Shown: in pieces, positions 1-8,443 of the stretch
Numbering within the stretch: position 1 is the first letter of the stretch
How the letters are laid out: every line of letters starts with the position of its first letter
Source of the DNA: Bacteroidales bacterium UBA6431
GTDB taxonomy: Bacteria > Bacteroidota > Bacteroidia > Bacteroidales > UBA932
Direction of reading: 5' to 3'
Assembly: GCA_002439095.1 (NCBI GenBank)
Contig: DJOT01000052.1
Location: 18,571 to 46,736 of the forward strand
Length of the DNA: 28,166 bases
Translations under genes and position numbers: made by a program
The notes under the pieces: model-generated
Database searches by the model: none
What the model saw: the letters and a program-made list of their open reading frames with translations, nothing else
Told to the model about the DNA's origin: nothing

Positions 1-264
1 GTGATGCTCAAGATGATGGGGCTGTACGTCAAGACGGAGTACCGCACCTCCAACGGGCGGATTGACATAGTCTTCGATACCGATAAATATGTATATATCA
101 TCGAGTTGAAGCGCGACCTCTCGCCGGAAGAAGCACTGAAACAGATAGAGGCGAAGGGCTACGACAAGCCGTTCCTCTCAAGCGGCAAGGAAATAATAAA
201 GCTCGGCATCAACTTCTCCTCCGAGTCCCGCACCATCGACGGCTGGAAAGCCGACAGAAGCTGA
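1..264 (+). CDS. PD-(D/E)XK nuclease-like domain, C-terminal fragment (5' end outside window)
   Basis: The frame is open from the first base and stops at 264, so this is the last 87 codons of a longer gene. The visible part carries a PD-(D/E)XK-type core: an Asp in GRIDIVFD (about residues 20-27), then IIELK (about 33-37) in the next strand, and a following helix with QIEAKGY. This is the C-terminal domain usually found in Bacteroidota proteins that join an AAA-ATPase-like N-terminal domain to a PDDEXK_9-type domain. The N-terminal part is not in view, so the ATPase is inferred from the family. The in-frame GTG and ATG at the left edge are probably internal codons. The gene converges on the ATPase gene at 634-1974. 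The cellular role of these proteins is not established. Confidence 0.75.
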   Translation: MMLKMMGLYVKTEYRTSNGRIDIVFDTDKYVYIIELKRDLSPEEALKQIEAKGYDKPFLSSGKEIIKLGINFSSESRTIDGWKADRS

Positions 265-295
265 GACACCCGAGTGCGCCGGCGGTGCTGCATCT

Positions 296-331
296 CCCAA
301 CTTTCCTCTTGCCGATGCCCTGAAAGTTGGG
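296..331 (+). terminator. Perfect 10-bp stem-loop downstream of the PD-(D/E)XK gene, possible terminator
   Basis: CCCAACTTTC at 296-305 and GAAAGTTGGG at 322-331 are perfect inverted arms around a 16-nt loop. They lie 32 nt past the stop at 264 and are followed by GGCGTTTTT. This could end transcription of the upstream gene. The right arm is also the left arm of the dispersed 10-18-10 hairpin at 323-360, so the stem may exist because of the repeat and not as a dedicated terminator. Confidence 0.45.
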
Positions 332-360
332 GCGTTTTTCGCGCTTTTCACCCCTAGCTT
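323..360 (+). repeat. Dispersed 10-18-10 intergenic hairpin, copy 1
   Basis: The left arm AAAGTTGGGG (323-332), an 18-nt T-rich spacer containing TTTTTCGCGCTTTT, and the right arm CCCCTAGCTT (351-360) match the family seen at 2111, 10585, 10669, 27251 and 27335. Arm pairing is the weakest of the set (7 of 10). Spacer length and base composition are the same as in the others. Confidence 0.6.
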
Positions 361-633
361 GCCCCAGCATCCCTCCGAAAAACTTTCCCTTGTTCCTGTC
401 CGGCGTCGTTGCCCCCGTCCCCGCCAGCGCATCCCGTCCTTTCATTTTTCTTGGTGAAAGGTTATGACTTGCATCCGCCAGGAGTGTCATCGGGAGTGCC
501 ACAGGGGAGTACCACCGAGAAGCGCAACCCGGACAGCGCCGTCATCGGACAGTGCCACCGGGGTCGGGGTGCTGGGCTCCTAGACATAAGTGCTGGTGAT
601 GAGTCCGGTTTTTTATATATTCAGTTCTCTACA
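361..633. other. Non-coding gap with a diverged direct repeat
   Basis: No credible gene lies between the two convergent genes. A direct repeat of about 21 nt is present: TCATCGGGAGTGCCACAGGG starts at 487, and TCATCGGACAGTGCCACCGG starts at 542, 55 bp later. I see no clear terminator for the minus-strand ATPase gene here. Confidence 0.5.
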
Positions 634-1974
634 TTAAATCAGTTCAGTCATATAGACCGGCACGCAGGTGGTCTGTCCGTCTTTTCGCAAATCTTTGGTG
701 TAGAGCAGGTAGCGGTAGCCGATTCTTGATGAGAACTTTTCGCAGAATGCGTCCAGCGATTTGTGGGTGTTGTAGCCGGAGCTTTTCACCTCGATTGGGC
801 ATAATTTCGTGCCGCGTGTAAGGAGGAAATCTATTTCGTAGTTGTGCTTGCGGTTCTCTGTGGGCCAGGTGTGGTAGAACAGTTCGTTGCCGCTTGCTTT
901 AAGCATCTGGGCCACGAGATTCTCATAGACATAGCCGAGATTGACGGGAAGTTTGTCTGTGAGGAGTTTCTGATATATCTCGTTTTCGGTCACGGACTTG
1001 TCCCAGAAGGCCATAGTAATCATCAGCCCAGTGTCAGCCACATACATCTTGAACTGCTCGATGTCCCTGTGCAGTGAAAGCCCTACGGAAGGGTCGTTGG
1101 CGTGACGGGAGATGAGAACGACCATCGAGTCTTCCATATCCTGAAGCGTTTCGCTGAGCCGATCGACTTTGCCGTCTTCCACGACACTGCTGACCTGGTA
1201 TCTGGAAGCATTGCCGGTGAGCTGTGCCGGAATCGCGTAGAACAGGCTGGTGGCTTTGCCGGAGGTGTCAATCTTGCGGAAGTCGTCAGCGTAGAGTTCG
1301 ATGATTTCTCTTTTCACGGCATCGACCATACTCAGATTGTTCGTTTCGAGATAGGTGTCCACGGCCTGAGGCATCCCTCCGACGAGCATATATAGCCGGA
1401 GGTCATCCATTATCTTACGATTGACTGCATCTCCTAAAGGCGTTTTGTTTTCCCAAGCATTGCGTAGCATAGGGATCGTGATTTCGTTTCCTCTTGCCCA
1501 ATAGAATTCCTCGAAGTCCATCGGGTAGAGCGTGAACCTTGTCTCTTCGCTTGGAATCCTTATGCCTTTTGTGTTTTTCTTTATGCTCAGGAGGCTTCCT
1601 GTCTCGATGTAGTCGTACCTGCCGTCTTTTACGAGCTTCTTGATGGCCTGTCTTGCGAGCGGGCAGTTCTGGACTTCGTCGAAGATGATGACGGATTTCC
1701 TTTCTTTCAGCTGGACATCATATAGAAATTGCAGACGGAAGAAGAGTTTGTTCAGATCTGATATGTCGCTGAATAGGTCTTTGACTTCAGGCTTACATTC
1801 GACGAAGTCTATGAGGATGTAGCTTTCGTATTCATTTTTGGCGAATTCTTCCGCAAGTGTGGATTTTCCGACGCGCCGTGCGCCCTTGATAAGCAAGGCG
1901 GTGGAGCCGTTTCTCTCGGTTTTCCATTTCAGCATTGTGTCGTAAAGTTTGCGTTTGAATATTCTTTCACTCAT
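634..1974 (-). CDS. AAA_14 / DUF4143 family ATP-binding protein
   Basis: 446 residues, the usual length for this family. The N-terminal P-loop is GARRVGKST (residues 31-39). The Walker B strand is VIIFDEVQ (95-102, acidic pair D99-E100), followed by the conserved NCPLARQA segment. The C-terminal DUF4143 domain ends in a PD-(D/E)XK-like core, with an Asp in YEIDFLL and then PIEVKSSG. The likely biochemical activity is ATP hydrolysis. The biological role is unknown, although these proteins are abundant, often in many copies, in Bacteroidales genomes. The start at 1974 gives MSERIFKRKLYDTML, typical of the family. No signal peptide or membrane segment is visible, so it is probably cytoplasmic. 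No strong TAnnTTTG promoter is visible upstream. Family assignment is firm; function is not. Confidence 0.9.
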   Translation of the reverse strand: MSERIFKRKLYDTMLKWKTERNGSTALLIKGARRVGKSTLAEEFAKNEYESYILIDFVECKPEVKDLFSDISDLNKLFFRLQFLYDVQLKERKSVIIFDEVQNCPLARQAIKKLVKDGRYDYIETGSLLSIKKNTKGIRIPSEETRFTLYPMDFEEFYWARGNEITIPMLRNAWENKTPLGDAVNRKIMDDLRLYMLVGGMPQAVDTYLETNNLSMVDAVKREIIELYADDFRKIDTSGKATSLFYAIPAQLTGNASRYQVSSVVEDGKVDRLSETLQDMEDSMVVLISRHANDPSVGLSLHRDIEQFKMYVADTGLMITMAFWDKSVTENEIYQKLLTDKLPVNLGYVYENLVAQMLKASGNELFYHTWPTENRKHNYEIDFLLTRGTKLCPIEVKSSGYNTHKSLDAFCEKFSSRIGYRYLLYTKDLRKDGQTTCVPVYMTELI

Positions 1975-2110
1975 ATCATTTTTGTTTTGTGTGATAAAAG
2001 TAGTATTAATTTTCGGTGTCCCGAAATTATTTTCAGTAGAATTGCCGAAAATCTCAATTTTTATTTATAATGTTATGCCGAGATTCTCAAGATGAAAATA
2101 GGATTTGCGT

Positions 2111-2148
2111 AAGGTTGGGGTGTATTTCGCACTTTTTACCCCGACCTT
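2111..2148 (+). repeat. Dispersed 10-18-10 intergenic hairpin, copy 2
   Basis: AAGGTTGGGG (2111-2120), an 18-nt T-rich spacer (TGTATTTCGCACTTTTTA), and CCCCGACCTT (2139-2148). Nine of ten arm positions pair perfectly, and the exception (sixth base) would be a G-U wobble in RNA. This is the best-paired copy in the window. It stands alone, without a tandem partner. Confidence 0.75.
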
Positions 2149-2247
2149 GCGCCTGCGCCTGTCTGGAGTCGCTTGCCTGCTCTTGACGTATCAGATCTGC
2201 GCGGAAGGAGAGTGTTTTCTTGCTTTGGCAGGTGGCGGGTAACAATT

Positions 2248-2321
2248 TGACTATCAATGATAAAGCTTGTTTGCCTATACCGAAATCGGAGGAGGCTTAT
2301 CGTTTATTGCGTTGATAGTCA
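2248..2321. repeat. 74-bp structure bounded by perfect 10-bp inverted repeats
   Basis: TGACTATCAA (2248-2257) and TTGATAGTCA (2312-2321) are exact reverse complements separated by 54 bp. Just inside them GATAAAGC and GGCTTATC also nearly pair, so the structure reads as an extended imperfect palindrome. No coding capacity. It could be a structured RNA, a small mobile-element remnant, or a binding region; I cannot tell which. Confidence 0.45.
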
Positions 2322-2574
2322 GTGTGTTAGCCGTCACCGGGGATATTTGTCGCTACATGGCACAGGGCCGGGTTGCTGGCTCTAGAGCGCGTCCGGGCTT
2401 GGCGCTTGCAGGGGTAGGGGTGGAGAATGCGAAAGATACCACTGCCTGCGGGACGAGGAGGGGCTTGTCCCTTGGAAGGAGCAGGGTGCCTATGGAGAGG
2501 CTTGTCCATGGGCGTATGTCGTAATATATTTATAGATAGGTGATTACATTCTGATATTGTCCATATTCCTTCCA

Positions 2575-2604
2575 TTGTCGTGGGGGAATGCTTAAGTAAC
2601 TTTG
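2575..2604 (+). promoter_or_regulatory. Bacteroidota-type promoter for the alpha/beta hydrolase
   Basis: TTG at 2575-2577 and TAACTTTG at 2597-2604 fit the -33/-7 form TTG, 19 bp, TAnnTTTG used by the primary sigma factor in this phylum. Transcription would start within a few bases of the ATG at 2610. The mRNA would then be leaderless, or would have a very short leader if the ATG at 2625 is used. Confidence 0.65.
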
Positions 2605-2609
2605 CGGCC

Positions 2610-3536
2610 ATGAAATCGAAAGTTATGAAATGGACATTGGTCGGGGTGGTTGCTGCCTACCTGTTTATCATCACGTTCGGCACGGTCGTGATTCTGCATG
2701 TGTTATGTGAAAAGCATGTCGAGTATCACCGTGTCTATGATGCGGCTGAGGCCGGTCTCCCGGCTCCAGATACTCTGTCTCTGCTGACATCTGACGGCTA
2801 TCGTATACAGACCCTTGAAATCGCTCCGGAGTCGGCCCCGAATGGGGTCATCATCTGCCTTACAGGCATAGAGAACCCGTCTGTCACGGCGTATTATGGT
2901 CATGTGCGCTCTTTCAGAGAGCTGGGACTTGTCAGTCTTCTGACGGAAGTCCGTGGACATGGGGCTAGCGACGGGGAGCGGATATGCCTTGCCTATCAGG
3001 AGACTGCTGATGTCAAGGCTGTTACGGATTACGTGAATAGCCGTTATCCAGGTTTGCCCGTAATAGTCATGGGGCTTTCCATGGGGGCTGCGGTTGCAAT
3101 ACGGGCCACGGCGGAGAATGAGGATATAGATGCCCTGATTTCCCTGTCTGCGTTTTCGTCCCTGCAGGATTTTATCTCCTGGCATGCCGGGAGGTTCATT
3201 TCTCCGTTTCTGGCGGAGCCGTTGAAACTCACATCCGCTCTTGCTGCGAGCTCCAAGTTCGGGGTCAACGCTTTCCGTGCCACACCCTATGAGGCGATCG
3301 GGCATCTTGACGGGCGTCCGGCATTGCTGATGCACAGCAGGGGAGACTCACAGGTGCCGTTCATGTGCTTCGAGAAACTGTTTGCCCGTGCCGAATCGGC
3401 CACTTCGAAATTGAGGACTTATGTGGTGGACGGTGACGAGCACTTCATCACCGCTTCGTTCGGCATCCCGGAGGATGACCCGGAATACAGTGCTGTCCTG
3501 CTTGGCTTCATAAAGGATGTCATGGCCATGCAGTAG
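2610..3536 (+). CDS. Membrane-anchored alpha/beta hydrolase
   Basis: 308 residues from the ATG at 2610. An upstream GTG at 2580 keeps the frame open but lies before and inside the promoter, so it is rejected; an ATG at 2625 is also possible. The N-terminus is a single hydrophobic segment (about residues 8-31) without a clear cleavage site, so the enzyme is probably tethered to the inner membrane. The catalytic triad is visible: Ser157 in GLSMG, Asp246 in HSRGDSQVP, His278 in GDEHF. HGASDG (about 117-122) and LTGIENP (84-90, near the oxyanion hole) are typical fold landmarks. This is the serine hydrolase group often annotated as DUF-type or prolyl-oligopeptidase-like hydrolases; the substrate is unknown. 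It is monocistronic, with its own promoter and terminator, and no sequence feature ties it to the downstream polysaccharide locus. Confidence 0.87.
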   Translation: MKSKVMKWTLVGVVAAYLFIITFGTVVILHVLCEKHVEYHRVYDAAEAGLPAPDTLSLLTSDGYRIQTLEIAPESAPNGVIICLTGIENPSVTAYYGHVRSFRELGLVSLLTEVRGHGASDGERICLAYQETADVKAVTDYVNSRYPGLPVIVMGLSMGAAVAIRATAENEDIDALISLSAFSSLQDFISWHAGRFISPFLAEPLKLTSALAASSKFGVNAFRATPYEAIGHLDGRPALLMHSRGDSQVPFMCFEKLFARAESATSKLRTYVVDGDEHFITASFGIPEDDPEYSAVLLGFIKDVMAMQ

Positions 3537-3573
3537 GCCATTATTGAAAAAACGCTGTTCTACGGCGCTGTGG

Positions 3574-3604
3574 ACGGGGCATGTTACAGAATGTCCCGTT
3601 TTTT
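3574..3604 (+). terminator. Rho-independent terminator after the alpha/beta hydrolase
   Basis: ACGGGGCAT (3574-3582) pairs with ATGTCCCGT (3591-3599) over 9 bp with one G-U pair, around an 8-nt loop, and is followed immediately by a T run (3599-3604). It lies 38 nt past the hydrolase stop. It also argues against starting the next gene at the upstream ATG at 3581, which lies inside the stem. Confidence 0.85.
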
Positions 3605-3670
3605 GTGCGATATTGTGGCCGTCCGTCCGGCTCCATCTCCCCATCTTTGCACCACACGATTAATGGCACG

Positions 3671-4195
3671 ATGGACTGTCTCCTCACATACAGGGATAAG
3701 CTTGTTTCCGACATCTACACTGAGATGTATGATGCCGTTAGACGTTACATTCTCCGTCGTATAGGCGATGGTCGTCAGGCGGATGCAGAGGATCTCGCAC
3801 AAGACACTTTCGTCAGGCTGCTGACTTCGGATACTGAGATCGACAGGGAGCAGGCCCCGCGTCTGGTGTATACGATCGCGCGCAACCAGGTCATCGATTT
3901 TCTCAGGCATCATGCCAGCATACGCAAGGCGCAGGAGTATTTTGCCGGGCATGCCCAGCGTTCAAGCCGTGTGACGGACGAGCAGGTGGCTGCGGACGAG
4001 CTGGAGCGCATAGAGGCGGACTGCATCAGGAAGATGCCTTCCAAGATGGCCGAGGTGTTCGTGCTGTATGTCCATCGCGGCTGGTCCGTGCCGGACATAT
4101 CGGACAGCCTTGAGATCAGCCGCCGGACAGTGGAGAACCATATCTTCCGCGCCCGCCGCGATGTCCGCCAGACCGTAAAGATGCAATATAGTTAA
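3671..4195 (+). CDS. ECF-type RNA polymerase sigma factor
   Basis: 174 residues from the ATG at 3671. The frame is open further upstream (ATG at 3581), but that start lies in the preceding terminator and adds non-conserved sequence. Sigma region 2 spans about residues 15-83, with the conserved DLAQDTFVRL helix (41-50) and the promoter-melting segment around YTIARNQVIDFLRH. Region 4 spans about 118-170, with the helix-turn-helix WSVPDISDSLEIS and the recognition helix RRTVENHIFRARR. Length fits the FecI-like ECF sigmas that control SusC/SusD loci. It is followed after 7 nt by the GH88 gene and then susC/susD, so it probably autoregulates this operon. No FecR-type anti-sigma gene is present, and the SusC lacks the N-terminal signalling (STN) domain that normally feeds such a pair. 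A weak -7-like CATCTTTG (3642-3649) lacks a well-placed TTG. Confidence 0.88.
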   Translation: MDCLLTYRDKLVSDIYTEMYDAVRRYILRRIGDGRQADAEDLAQDTFVRLLTSDTEIDREQAPRLVYTIARNQVIDFLRHHASIRKAQEYFAGHAQRSSRVTDEQVAADELERIEADCIRKMPSKMAEVFVLYVHRGWSVPDISDSLEISRRTVENHIFRARRDVRQTVKMQYS

Positions 4196-4202
4196 AGAGA
4201 AT

Positions 4203-5378
4203 ATGAAAAGGATTCTGATTTTGGTTAATATTATTGGTTGGTTCGCTGCCGCGCAGGGGTGCTCTTCCCCTGTGCAGTCGGCGATAGATTACTGTGCGAA
4301 GCAGGCCGCCCGGACATTGGAAGTTGTTTCATCTCCGGATATGATCCCGAATTCCGTGGACGCGGGTTCGTCCACCTGGAAATTTACGCGTCCGGGCGGC
4401 TGGACATGCGGGTTCTGGCCCGGGGAGCTCTGGTACCTCTACGAGGGTACGGGCGACACCCTGTTCCGGGACAACGCGCTGAAGGTCACCGATGCCATCA
4501 TGCCGGTCGCATACCGCACGCCGCACAGCCACGATGTGGGATTCATGGTGATGCCGAGCATCGGCAGCGCCTACCGCATCACGGGCGAGAAGAAGTACCT
4601 CGATGCCCTGGTGAGCGCCGCGGACTCTCTCGCCACGCTCTACAACCCCAAGGTCGGATCCATCCTCTCATGGCCCAACATGGTCAAGAAGATGGGATGG
4701 AGGCACAACACCATCATAGACAACATGCTCAACCTCGAACTCCTGTTCTGGGTGGCACAGAACTGCGACCGCCCGGATCTGTACGAGATAGCTTTCCGCC
4801 ACGCCGAGACGACGATGAAATACCAGTTCCGTGAGGACTGGTCCACATACCACGTGACCGTTTTCGATCCTGACACGGGAGAATTTCTCGCCGGCCACAC
4901 GCACCAGGGGTGGAAGGATGAGACAATGTGGGCGCGTGGGCAGGCCTGGGCCGTGTACGGGTTCACCATGGCCTACCGTTTCACCAAGGACAAACGTTTC
5001 CTTGACACTGCCGTGCATGCCACTGAAACCTATCTGGCACGCCTGCCGGAGGACGGGATCCCGTATTGGGACTTCGAGGCCGGGGAGCAGCTCAAGGACC
5101 AGCCGAGGGACTGCTCGGCGGCGGCCATCGTGGCTTCCGCTCTCCTCGAACTCCAGAGCTATCTCCCGAAAGATCAGGCGAAACGCTACCTTAAGGAGGC
5201 GAAGCGCACGCTCAAGACCCTCTCCGCAGCTCCGTACAGGGCAGGAGACCAGTGCTCAGCCTTCCTTCTCCATGCCACCGGCCACAAGCCGAACGGGTAT
5301 GAGATCGATGCATCGATCAGTTATGCCGATTACTATTATATTGAAGCCTTGATGAGGCTCAAGACCATATCAAATTAA
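4203..5378 (+). CDS. GH88-family unsaturated glucuronyl hydrolase, lipoprotein
   Basis: 391 residues, normal for GH88. These enzymes hydrate the 4,5-double bond of the unsaturated uronic acid that a polysaccharide lyase leaves at a non-reducing end, releasing it from the oligosaccharide. The two catalytic Asp positions are visible as D111 in HDVGF and D173 in IIDNMLN. WARGQAWAVYG and the RPGGWTCGFWPGELW start of the alpha/alpha barrel are also family marks. HDxGF favours GH88 over GH105. The N-terminus is a lipoprotein signal with Cys20 (AAQGC), so the enzyme is membrane-anchored in the periplasm or at the outer membrane. It starts 7 nt after the sigma factor gene and ends 20 nt before susC, so co-transcription is likely. 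No classical lyase is encoded beside it. The lyase-like domain of the GH3 fusion (18791-22225) is the only candidate partner in view. Confidence 0.9.
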   Translation: MKRILILVNIIGWFAAAQGCSSPVQSAIDYCAKQAARTLEVVSSPDMIPNSVDAGSSTWKFTRPGGWTCGFWPGELWYLYEGTGDTLFRDNALKVTDAIMPVAYRTPHSHDVGFMVMPSIGSAYRITGEKKYLDALVSAADSLATLYNPKVGSILSWPNMVKKMGWRHNTIIDNMLNLELLFWVAQNCDRPDLYEIAFRHAETTMKYQFREDWSTYHVTVFDPDTGEFLAGHTHQGWKDETMWARGQAWAVYGFTMAYRFTKDKRFLDTAVHATETYLARLPEDGIPYWDFEAGEQLKDQPRDCSAAAIVASALLELQSYLPKDQAKRYLKEAKRTLKTLSAAPYRAGDQCSAFLLHATGHKPNGYEIDASISYADYYYIEALMRLKTISN

Positions 5379-5398
5379 CACTTCAAAAACCAAAGAGT

Positions 5399-8300
5399 AT
5401 GAAGATCTCAATCAAGAAAGCTCTGATCGCGATACTTTCCGCGGCGCTGATGCTGCCGTGCATGGAGGCGTTTGCGCAGAGTCCGCTCTCGGGCAAGGTC
5501 GTCGACGCGGGAGGCAATCCCGTGGCCGGTGCGGCCGTGATCGTCGAGGGGACGTCCAACGGAGTCTCCACCGACCTTGACGGCAAGTTCACCATCCGCG
5601 CAGCCGAGGGCACTCCTATTATTGTCAGCATCCTGGGCTACCAGGAAGCGCATGCCAAACTCAAGGACGCCATGACCGTCAGGCTCACCGAAGACTCCAC
5701 CCTCCTCGAAGAGACCGTCGTGGTTGGGTATGGTTCCGTGAAAAAGATAGACCTTACAGGTTCAGTAAGTTCCGTGTCCAATGACGCCCTTGTCAAGGGA
5801 GGAATGGCCGATGCTGTCGGCGCCATGCAGGGAACCCTCCCGGGAGTACAGATCCAGCGCTCCAACAGCAAACCGGGCGGAGAATACAACATCCTCATCC
5901 GAGGCCTCAACACCATCAGCGGCAGCACGTCTCCGCTCGTTGTGGTGGACGGTGTGCAGGGCGCATCCCTTTCGAGCATCAACCCTGACGACATCGAGCG
6001 CATCGATATTCTGAAAGATGCCTCATCCACAGCCATATACGGTTCACGTGCCACCAACGGTGTAGTGCTTGTCACCACCAAGCGCGGCAAGGCCGGCGGT
6101 GTCAAGATCGACTACAGCGGCTATGTCGGAGTACGCCAGTATACGAACATGCCGGAGATGATGTCCGGCGACGAGTATGTGCAGATCGCCCGCGAGGCGA
6201 AACGCAACAAGACGACTTATGAGTACGCTCCGGACAGCGAGATCTTCACCGCGTCCGAACTCAAGGCCATCCAGGACCACAACTACTATGACTGGGTGGA
6301 CGCAATATCCCACCCGGCTGCAATGACGAACCACACCCTTTCAGCCTCGGGCGGAAGCGACAAGGCAACATACTCCCTCTCGACCGGCTATTATTTCGAG
6401 GATGGAATGATTGACCCTCAGGAATATTCCAGATACAATGTCAGGGCAGCCATCGACGTGAAGCCTGTGGATTATCTCAAGTTCGGCGTGAACATGTACG
6501 GGACGTACTCATTGAGGAACACGGGCAATTCCGATCTTCTTCAGGATGCTGTCCGTCTCCGCCCGACTTATCATCCGACCAACCTCATCACCGGTGAAGA
6601 AGAGTGGGCATACTCCAACGGGCAGTACAATGCCCTTGTCACCCAGCAGAACGAGACCAACAGGACAAAGACCTACAACATGTTCGGAAATGCGTTCCTG
6701 GAAATCCTCCCGTTTGAGGGGATGTCTCTCAAGACCACATTCTCCCCGAATATCCGTATAGCCGAGATTGGGCAGTACAGGGGCCGTTATACCAAGGCCA
6801 ACAAGGGCACCAATGATGCCACCAGCAACTACGCCAAGAACTCCACCACCGACTGGGTGTGGGACAACCAGATCACATACCGCAAGGAGATCGGGGTGCA
6901 CAGATTTGACGTGTCCGGCATCTTCTCGATGGCACAGAACGAGTACGAGGCTCTTCGCGGCGTTGGAAACGGGTTGAGCTACAATTCTTTGTGGTACAAT
7001 CTCAAGGGCGGTGCCAAGGAAAATTCCGCTACTTCAGGTTATTCGAAGTACAGCCTGATGTCTTATATGTTCAGGGCCAATTACGTCTATGCTGACAAGT
7101 ATTATCTTTCTGCCAGCGTCCGCTACGATGGCTCATCCAAATTGGCTTCCGGACACAAGTGGGGCGCCTTCCCTTCCGTGGCCCTTGCATGGAGGGTGAC
7201 GCAGGAGGATTTCATGAAAGACCTCTCATGGGTCAACAATCTCAAGCTCCGTCTGAGCTACGGTCAGACCGGAAACGACAACGTCTCCCCGTACCAGACC
7301 CAAGGCTCGATCAGCAGCGTGCTGTACTACACTTTCGGAAATTCCACCAGCACGGCATACGTCCCTAACAACCTGCGCAATCTCGATCTTGGATGGGAGC
7401 GTACGAGCGAAATCAATGTCGGTGTTGACTTCGGCTTCCTGAAAGACAGGATCTCTGGTTCTGTGGACTATTACAACCGTCTCACCTCCGACCTCATCAT
7501 GAACAAGACCATCCCGTCCACCTCGGGCTACAAGTCCGTCAAGGCAAATGTGGGCTCGGTACGCAACTCCGGTGTCGAAGTTCTTCTCAATACAGAGAAC
7601 ATCCGCACGAGCGACTTCTCCTGGGTGACCCAGCTGAACTTCGCCTACAACCGCAACGAGATCGTTGATCTCCAGTTCAAGGAGGACCTTTCCACTTATG
7701 GCGAGTCTCTCCAGGGCATGGAGGGTGACTACAAGAACCTCTGGATCATCGGCCAGCCTATCGATATCAACTACAGTCTCATGACCGTTGGTATCTGGCA
7801 GCTTGACGAGGCCGAGGAAGCTGCCAAGTACGGCTGCACCCCTGGACAGTACAAGCCGCTCGATCTCAACAAGGACGGCAAGATCACCGATGCTGACCGT
7901 GTGATAAACGGCAAGCGCACTCCTGACTGGACCGGAGGTATGACCAACACCTTCCGCTACAAGAATTTCGACCTCTCTTTCCAGATGTCTTTCCAGAGCG
8001 GGGCAAAGATGAGGAATCAGTTCTATGTTTCTTACGCTCTTGAGGGCAATACCCAGAACTTCAACAACTTGAAAGGAAATTACTGGACACCGGAGAATCC
8101 GTCCAATGAGCGGCATCAGCCGAGCAATGCCGGTATCTATGCCAATTACCGCAGCGCCACATGGGGCAACAATGAGAATATGGCCACATCTTCGCATCGT
8201 CTCTCAAAGACCGATTTCGTGAAGTTCAACTACGCTTCTCTCGGATATACTTTTGACAAGAAGCTACTTGACAAGCTGAAACTCAGCAACCTCCGCGTGT

Positions 8301-8431
8301 ATGCGACAGTCCAGAATCCGTATATCTGGTGTGACAGGTACTGCTTCAATCCGGAGCAGATGACAGTATCGATCAACTCTTCGGATTTCATGACCTGCAA
8401 CCTCATCTTCGGAGTCAATGTCGGATTTTAA
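5399..8431 (+). CDS. SusC-like TonB-dependent outer-membrane receptor
   Basis: 1010 residues. A signal peptide (about 1-26, AFAQ) is followed directly by the carboxypeptidase-regulatory-like beta domain (about 29-97, starting LSGKVVDAGGNPVAGA). Next come the TonB box region EETVVVGYG (104-112), the plug domain (about 115-230, with RGLNTI, VVVDGV and DILKDASSTAIYGSRATNG), and the 22-strand barrel ending in a terminal Phe. There is no STN domain between the signal peptide and the regulatory-like domain, so this receptor is not built to signal through a FecR anti-sigma factor. It would transport oligosaccharides across the outer membrane using TonB energy, with the SusD protein encoded 12 nt downstream acting as the lid. 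Gene order sigma-GH88-susC-susD indicates one operon ending at the terminator at 10386-10420. Confidence 0.97.
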   Translation: MKISIKKALIAILSAALMLPCMEAFAQSPLSGKVVDAGGNPVAGAAVIVEGTSNGVSTDLDGKFTIRAAEGTPIIVSILGYQEAHAKLKDAMTVRLTEDSTLLEETVVVGYGSVKKIDLTGSVSSVSNDALVKGGMADAVGAMQGTLPGVQIQRSNSKPGGEYNILIRGLNTISGSTSPLVVVDGVQGASLSSINPDDIERIDILKDASSTAIYGSRATNGVVLVTTKRGKAGGVKIDYSGYVGVRQYTNMPEMMSGDEYVQIAREAKRNKTTYEYAPDSEIFTASELKAIQDHNYYDWVDAISHPAAMTNHTLSASGGSDKATYSLSTGYYFEDGMIDPQEYSRYNVRAAIDVKPVDYLKFGVNMYGTYSLRNTGNSDLLQDAVRLRPTYHPTNLITGEEEWAYSNGQYNALVTQQNETNRTKTYNMFGNAFLEILPFEGMSLKTTFSPNIRIAEIGQYRGRYTKANKGTNDATSNYAKNSTTDWVWDNQITYRKEIGVHRFDVSGIFSMAQNEYEALRGVGNGLSYNSLWYNLKGGAKENSATSGYSKYSLMSYMFRANYVYADKYYLSASVRYDGSSKLASGHKWGAFPSVALAWRVTQEDFMKDLSWVNNLKLRLSYGQTGNDNVSPYQTQGSISSVLYYTFGNSTSTAYVPNNLRNLDLGWERTSEINVGVDFGFLKDRISGSVDYYNRLTSDLIMNKTIPSTSGYKSVKANVGSVRNSGVEVLLNTENIRTSDFSWVTQLNFAYNRNEIVDLQFKEDLSTYGESLQGMEGDYKNLWIIGQPIDINYSLMTVGIWQLDEAEEAAKYGCTPGQYKPLDLNKDGKITDADRVINGKRTPDWTGGMTNTFRYKNFDLSFQMSFQSGAKMRNQFYVSYALEGNTQNFNNLKGNYWTPENPSNERHQPSNAGIYANYRSATWGNNENMATSSHRLSKTDFVKFNYASLGYTFDKKLLDKLKLSNLRVYATVQNPYIWCDRYCFNPEQMTVSINSSDFMTCNLIFGVNVGF

Positions 8432-8443
8432 TTTCAGAATGAG

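Larger units (their letters stand above)
1975..2574. other. 600-bp non-coding gap between divergent genes, with two repeat structures
   Basis: The first 110 bp or so next to the ATPase start are AT-rich and are the likely promoter area for that gene. The rest is more GC-rich and holds a copy of the dispersed hairpin (2111-2148) and a 10-bp perfect inverted repeat (2248-2257 with 2312-2321). An open frame of 85 codons at 2267-2524 has no protein-like features and was not called. Confidence 0.5.

Noticed and set aside
2267..2524. 85-codon open frame on the plus strand
   Set aside because: Overlaps the palindromic element at 2248-2321, has no recognisable domain and no upstream promoter; composition looks non-coding.
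3642..3649. CATCTTTG considered as the promoter of the sigma-susCD operon
   Set aside because: First base does not match TAnnTTTG and the nearest TTG is 26 bp away, too far.
3581..3670. Longer start for the sigma factor (ATG at 3581)
   Set aside because: Lies inside the stem of the preceding terminator and adds 30 residues not resembling sigma factors.
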